In this document: positions 59,998-64,000 of the stretch, one piece after another
How the letters are laid out: every line of letters starts with the position of its first letter
How positions within the stretch are numbered: the stretch's first letter is position 1
NCBI GenBank assembly: GCA_965243715.1
Contig: CBDEVU010000017.1
Span: 682,001-746,000, forward strand
Origin: UBA11606 sp965243715
Lineage (GTDB): Bacteria > Actinomycetota > Acidimicrobiia > Acidimicrobiales > Aldehydirespiratoraceae
Length of the DNA: 64,000 bases
Direction of reading: 5' to 3'
Notes under the pieces: model-generated
Told to the model about the DNA's origin: nothing
What the model saw: only the letters and a program-made list of their open reading frames with translations
Database searches by the model: none
Program-made: the position numbers and the translations under genes

Positions 59998-61098
59998 ATG
60001 AGCATGAAGTTCAGATGCGAACGAGACGCGTTGCTTGACGCCCTAACTACCGCAGGTCGAGCCGTCACCACCCGGGGCGGCGCCTTGCCGGTGCTTGCTG
60101 GCGTCCACCTAAAGTTAGTGGGGCATCAGCTCACAATCACTGGGAGCGATCTTGATCTCACTATCAAAGTGTCGGTTCACGTATCCGGACAAGACGACGG
60201 TGTCTCGGTCCTTCCCTCGAAGCTGATCTCAGATGTGGTCCGGTCGTTACCGCCGGGAACGGTCGACATTTCAACCGAGGGCGATAACGCCCTCGTTGTG
60301 AGTTCGCCATCGGAGTTCACCATTCGGGTGATCGCGGCCGACGAGTACCCGGAGCTAGCGACTGCCGATGGCGAGGCGGTGAGGCTTGAGGCGTTGGCTT
60401 TTAGCGCCGCAATCGATCAGGTCGAGAAGGCCGCCTCCAAAGACGATGCTCGACCGATTCTTACGGGAGTACTCATGGCGGCCGAGGAAGGCGGCTTACG
60501 CCTCGTCTCGACCGACTCGTATCGCCTTTCGGTGCGGGACCTCGCTGGTACCAGCATCTTGGCGGAAGGTCAGAAAGTTCTCGTGCCAAGCCGGGCCCTC
60601 AAGGAACTGTCGCGGATGGTTGGTGGCGCGAAAGAGATTACTTTGCGTTTGGGCGAACGCGATGCTGGCTTCGAGGTTGGCAACGTAGCCATCTCCACTC
60701 GCTTGATCGAGGGCGAGTTTCCCAATTACAGCGGTCTAATCCCGAAGAATCATCCGAATTCGTTGACTGTCAAGCGCGAAGCTCTCCTCGCGGCGGTTCG
60801 TCGTGTGCGACTGTTGGCCCAAGAATCAACGCCAATCCGCCTTTCTATGTCCGCTGACGGCCTCGAACTTGTCGCGGTCACTCAAGACGTTGGTCAGGCC
60901 CACGAAGCTGTAGAGGCAAACTATGTGGGTGACGACCTCACCGTTGCGTTTAACCCAGAGTACTTGATTGACGGCATCGACGTAGCTCCTGGCGACGACA
61001 TCACCCTCGAGACCGTCGACGAACTCAAGCCGGCGTTGCTGAAATCCGCCACAGAGCCCAACTTCTTGTATCTGTTGATGCCGGTGCGTGTCAGCTGA
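59998..61098 (+). CDS. dnaN: DNA polymerase III beta sliding clamp
   Basis: A 366-residue three-domain clamp. Conserved stretches: DALTTAGRAVTTRGGALPVLAGVHLKL, DDARPILTGVLMAAEEGGLRLVSTDSYRLS, EGEFPNYSGLIPKNHPNSLTVKREALLAAVRRVRLLAQES, and the C-terminal FLYLLMPVRVS. Start 59998 or 60004. The stop overlaps the probable recF start (CTGA). Confidence 0.95.
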   Translation: MSMKFRCERDALLDALTTAGRAVTTRGGALPVLAGVHLKLVGHQLTITGSDLDLTIKVSVHVSGQDDGVSVLPSKLISDVVRSLPPGTVDISTEGDNALVVSSPSEFTIRVIAADEYPELATADGEAVRLEALAFSAAIDQVEKAASKDDARPILTGVLMAAEEGGLRLVSTDSYRLSVRDLAGTSILAEGQKVLVPSRALKELSRMVGGAKEITLRLGERDAGFEVGNVAISTRLIEGEFPNYSGLIPKNHPNSLTVKREALLAAVRRVRLLAQESTPIRLSMSADGLELVAVTQDVGQAHEAVEANYVGDDLTVAFNPEYLIDGIDVAPGDDITLETVDELKPALLKSATEPNFLYLLMPVRVS

Positions 61099-62165
61099 TC
61101 TGCGAGTTACACCTTACCGATTGGCGGTCGTACCGGTCGGTCGATGTTTCGTTCGAGGGTGGACTCACCGCCATCACGGGCGAGAACGGTCATGGCAAAA
61201 CTAATCTGATCGAAGCTATTGCTTGGCTGGGGGGCGGAGGGTCTTTTCGGGGTGCCCCTGACGATGCCTTAGTTCGGTTGGGTGCCCAGGCTGCCGTTGT
61301 TCGGGCCACGATCCAAGCCGACGATGGACGCGAGCAACTAATCGAGATCGAAATTCCGCGGCAGGGCCGCAATCGGATTCAGGTCAATCGGCAGCGACTC
61401 GCCCGGATGACTGATTTGCTCGGCTTGATGCAAGTGACGGTCTTCTCGCCCGATGATCTTGCGTTGGTAAAGGGCGGCCCGACGATTCGGAGGGCGTGGA
61501 TCGATGCGGCTCTCCTCAGCCGCAATCGCAAACACGGAGCCTTGCGTAGCGATGTCGAACGAATCTTGCGACAGCGCAACGCCCTGTTGCGATCAGCTCG
61601 CGGTAAACTAGACGCCGACGCTGAGTTCACCCTCGATGTCTGGGACGCTCAGTTAGTAACCGCGGGAGAGGCGCTGCGGGCGGCGCGCCAAGACCTTCTC
61701 AGTGAGATAGCCCCTGATCTTGCCGCGGCCTACGATGCGGTGGCTCGGCGACCGGCCTACGTAACCGCTGACTACGACGCTTCGTGGTCGGGGGATCTTG
61801 CCGCTGCCTTATTGGCAGTCCGTGACCACGATGTGCGAAGAGGAGCAACAACGGTTGGCCCGCACCGCGATGAGATTACTTTTGCCATCGGTGGCGCGTC
61901 GGCCCGGACCCACGCTTCACAGGGCGAGCAACGGTCGTTGGCTCTAGCGATGCGCCTAGCTGCCGATGCGGTCGTCCGGCGCGCCGGTCTGGTGGCACCT
62001 ATTTTGTTGCTAGATGACGTGTTTTCGGAACTCGATCCGCATCGTCAAGGGGCGTTACTTGAAGCGCTGCCCGATGGTCAGTGCATCCTCACCGCCGCCG
62101 CGGGGTTGCCGCCCGCAGCCAAGCCGGATCAGGTCTGGCGGGTCCACGACGGAATGATTTCATGA
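61095..62165 (+). CDS. recF: DNA replication and repair protein RecF (non-standard CTG start)
   Basis: A 356-residue RecF, an SMC-like ATPase for loading RecA at gaps. The conserved N-terminus LHLTDWRSYRSVDVSFEGG and Walker A GENGHGKTN lie upstream of the first standard start codon (TTG 61278), so translation must begin earlier. In frame, the only initiator-like codon is CTG at 61095, overlapping the dnaN stop. The signature SQGEQRSLALAMRLA and Walker B LLLDDVFSELDPHRQGALLEA are intact. Confidence 0.85.
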   Translation: MICELHLTDWRSYRSVDVSFEGGLTAITGENGHGKTNLIEAIAWLGGGGSFRGAPDDALVRLGAQAAVVRATIQADDGREQLIEIEIPRQGRNRIQVNRQRLARMTDLLGLMQVTVFSPDDLALVKGGPTIRRAWIDAALLSRNRKHGALRSDVERILRQRNALLRSARGKLDADAEFTLDVWDAQLVTAGEALRAARQDLLSEIAPDLAAAYDAVARRPAYVTADYDASWSGDLAAALLAVRDHDVRRGATTVGPHRDEITFAIGGASARTHASQGEQRSLALAMRLAADAVVRRAGLVAPILLLDDVFSELDPHRQGALLEALPDGQCILTAAAGLPPAAKPDQVWRVHDGMIS

Positions 62166-62175
62166 GGTCGGAATC

Positions 62176-62483
62176 GTGAACGAAAAGTCGAGACCGAAAT
62201 CGGTAAGAGAGAGCCTCGAACGGCTTCTCGGCTACAACAAAGCTCCGTCGGTTGACGTAATTCTAAAGATTTTTGGTGACTGGGCATCGATCGTGGAAAT
62301 GACATTGCTCAACACACTCGACCCGTGAAGATTGATGGCGATCAGCTAACGGTTGCCGCATCCGACCCGGCGTGGGCTGACGAGTTCCGCTGGCTCGAAG
62401 CAGAGGTAGTGAAGCGCCTAGAAACCGTTACCGGCTCGGGACGAATAAAGCGACTGAAGGTACAGGTCCAGAGGCGCGAATGA
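62176..62483 (+). pseudogene. dciA: DciA/DUF721 helicase-loading protein, 1-nt frameshift near 62295
   Basis: GTG 62176 (GAGGT 7 nt upstream) begins MNEKSRPKSVRESLERLLGY and FGDWASIVE, the DUF721 N-terminus; this frame stops at about 62328. The family sequence resumes in the -1 frame as NDIAQHTRPVKIDGDQLTVA and DPAWADEFRWLEAEV through QVQRRE to the stop at 62481-62483. A single missing G at about 62295 would restore SIVGNDIAQHT. The position between recF and gyrB is the usual one. Confidence 0.8.
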
Positions 62484-62608
62484 TGGCGGGGGAGTCGGTA
62501 GACTTACCGCACCGTGAACTTCTACGTCCTACCGTCCTCTGTGAGCGCACCATTGCCTCCGGTGCCCTGTGTTCTAGCGGGCAGCTGCAAGAATTTCGGG
62601 GCGCGGCG

Positions 62609-64000
62609 ATGAGCGGAACGGGTGAGCCAACTCCACCCGATGCGTCGTATGACGCGCAGGACATCAACGTTTTGGAAGGGCTGGAGGCCGTCCGGCTTCG
62701 ACCCGGCATGTACATTGGTTCCACCGGTCCCTCCGGCTTGTACTGCCTCGTGTGGGAGGTTGTCGACAATGCCGTCGATGAAGCAATGGCGGGCTATTGC
62801 TCCCACATAGATGTGTCTATTCTCAGCGATGGCGCGATCGAGGTGCGCGACGATGGTCGGGGCATTCCGGTCAACAACCATCCGAAGTTCAAAGACACGT
62901 CGGCCGCTGAGGTCGTGCTCACTACGCTGCACGCGGGGGGTAAGTTCGGCGGGGGTAGCTACCAGGTTTCTGGGGGCTTGCACGGGGTTGGTATTTCCGT
63001 TGTCAACGCCCTCTCGAGCCGGGTGGAGGTAGAAATCGATCGTGCGGGCTCTCGTCATGTGATGTCGTTTGTCAACGGCGGGGAGATCGAGAAGCGCCTA
63101 GCCCCGGTTGGTCGGGCGCCGGGTGGTGAAAACGGCGCAGCGCGCACGGGTACCACGGTTCGCTTCTGGCCTGATCCGACGATCTTCGACGAAGTCGTCT
63201 ACCGCTGGCAGACCTTGTCGGAACGCTTCCAGGTGATGGCCTTTCTCAACCGTGGCCTCGAGATCAGGTTTCGTGACCAACGGCCTACCGCGATGGTCGA
63301 AACCGAAGACCCCGAAGGGTGGGTCCGGTTCAAATACGACGGCGGGATCAAAGACTTTGTGAGCCATGTCAACGCCCCTAAGACCGCATTGTTCCCGATC
63401 GTTGGCTACTTCGGCGCGGCGTTGGATATTGACGGTAACAACCACGAGGTCGAGGTTGCCTTTCAGTGGAACACGGGGTTCAACTCCGATGGCCTCCACA
63501 GTTTTGCTAACGGCATCTCGACCACCGAAGGGGGTAAGCATGAGCAGGGATTTCGCACCGCGGTTACCCGTACCGTCAACGCCTACGCCCGCGGTAAGGG
63601 GTTCCTGAAGGAAAAAGACGACAACCTCACCGGCGAGGATATTCGTGAGGGTCTGACCGCCATCATCTCGGTGCGCTTAGGCGAACCCCAGTTTGAGGGG
63701 CAGACCAAGTCGAAGCTGGGAAATATGTCCATGCAGTCCTTCGTGGAGCGGGTTACCAACGAGCGCATGGCCGAGTGGCTCGAAGAACATCCCAGTGAGG
63801 GCAAGGTCATGGTCACTAAGGCCGCCCACGCCGCCAAAGCTCGAATAGCGGCTACCGATATTCGCCGGGCCATCCGCTCTAAGTCCCTCTTCGATGGCGC
63901 TGGTATGCCCGATAAGCTAAAGGACTGTTCGGCCAAGGAACCCGAGCGTCGCGAATTGTTTATCGTGGAAGGCGACTCCGCCGGTGGATCCGCGGTTCGG
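62609..64000 (+). CDS. gyrB: DNA gyrase subunit B (partial, C-terminus outside window)
   Basis: 464 codons are present; the gene continues beyond the right edge. The GHKL ATPase motifs are WEVVDNAVDEAMAG, EVRDDGRGIPV and GGLHGVGISVVNAL; the TOPRIM domain begins LFIVEGDSAGGSA at the edge. It introduces negative supercoils with GyrA. The typical start DYDAQDINVLEGLEAVRLRPGMYIGST fits ATG 62609; the frame is open back to ATG 62480 at the dciA stop. Confidence 0.95.
   Translation, partial: MSGTGEPTPPDASYDAQDINVLEGLEAVRLRPGMYIGSTGPSGLYCLVWEVVDNAVDEAMAGYCSHIDVSILSDGAIEVRDDGRGIPVNNHPKFKDTSAAEVVLTTLHAGGKFGGGSYQVSGGLHGVGISVVNALSSRVEVEIDRAGSRHVMSFVNGGEIEKRLAPVGRAPGGENGAARTGTTVRFWPDPTIFDEVVYRWQTLSERFQVMAFLNRGLEIRFRDQRPTAMVETEDPEGWVRFKYDGGIKDFVSHVNAPKTALFPIVGYFGAALDIDGNNHEVEVAFQWNTGFNSDGLHSFANGISTTEGGKHEQGFRTAVTRTVNAYARGKGFLKEKDDNLTGEDIREGLTAIISVRLGEPQFEGQTKSKLGNMSMQSFVERVTNERMAEWLEEHPSEGKVMVTKAAHAAKARIAATDIRRAIRSKSLFDGAGMPDKLKDCSAKEPERRELFIVEGDSAGGSAVR

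Overview
The window looks like the replication-origin region of a moderately GC-rich actinobacterium, most likely of the Acidimicrobiia type. Three things point there: the gene order cca, DUF6049-like protein, trxB, trxA, cwlM-like, parB, parA, rsmG, jag, yidC, yidD, rnpA, rpmH, dnaA, dnaN, recF, dciA, gyrB; a mycothiol-dependent-isomerase-like protein; and many start codons preceded by a TAnnnT -10 hexamer only 6-8 nt upstream (leaderless mRNAs). The class assignment is inference; no rRNA is present.

Layout. 1-5.9 kb: TauE/SafE exporter (partial), amidase, MFS transporter, glycosyltransferase/methyltransferase fusion, APS reductase CysH, 2-hydroxyacid dehydrogenase. 5.9-7.3 kb: an AT-rich, probably acquired gene encoding a Nudix domain joined to a HipA/PI3K-like kinase domain. 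7.4-13.9 kb: ABC exporter, PlsC-type acyltransferase overlapping tRNA-Lys, cupin, three secreted proteins, a small methyltransferase and Aat (frameshifted). 13.9-15.3 kb: tRNA-Ser(UGA) with an IS481-like element inserted at its 3' end, flanked by 16-bp direct repeats. 15.3-18.5 kb: larE-larB-larC (nickel-pincer nucleotide synthesis), divergent from trmL. 18.5-24.8 kb: DsbA-like protein, tRNA-Ser(GCU), tRNA-Arg(ACG), PLP decarboxylase, DUF222/HNH protein, GMC oxidoreductase and a TetR regulator with a 28-bp palindromic operator. 24.8-35 kb: glnS, then acyl-CoA and lipid catabolism genes (CoA-transferase, acyl-CoA dehydrogenase, crotonase, MaoC, acyl-CoA ligase), a two-domain FKBP lipoprotein, M20 hydrolase and a mycothiol-type isomerase homologue. 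35-40.3 kb: rpsF-ssb-rpsR-rplI-dnaB with two membrane proteins. 40.4-43.2 kb: pntAA-pntAB-pntB transhydrogenase. 43.3-64 kb: the origin-proximal block. Genes left of dnaA run mostly on the minus strand from parB to rpmH, and genes right of it on the plus strand, as expected around oriC.

Origin functions. A perfect 16-bp parS lies between rsmG and parA, and DnaA-box-like sites cluster between dnaA and dnaN. dnaA, dnaN, recF, dciA, gyrB, dnaB and ssb supply initiation, clamp, repair, helicase loading, topology, unwinding and ssDNA binding. rpmH, rnpA, yidD, yidC and jag handle ribosome assembly, tRNA processing and membrane insertion.

Oddities. Four conserved genes (aat, a GNAT acetyltransferase, the cwlM-like gene, dciA) are split by single-step frameshifts, and recF has only a CTG start. 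Short tandem duplications recur, often at gene ends or beside frameshifts. This is either real decay by slippage or residual consensus error. No CRISPR array or prophage was seen.
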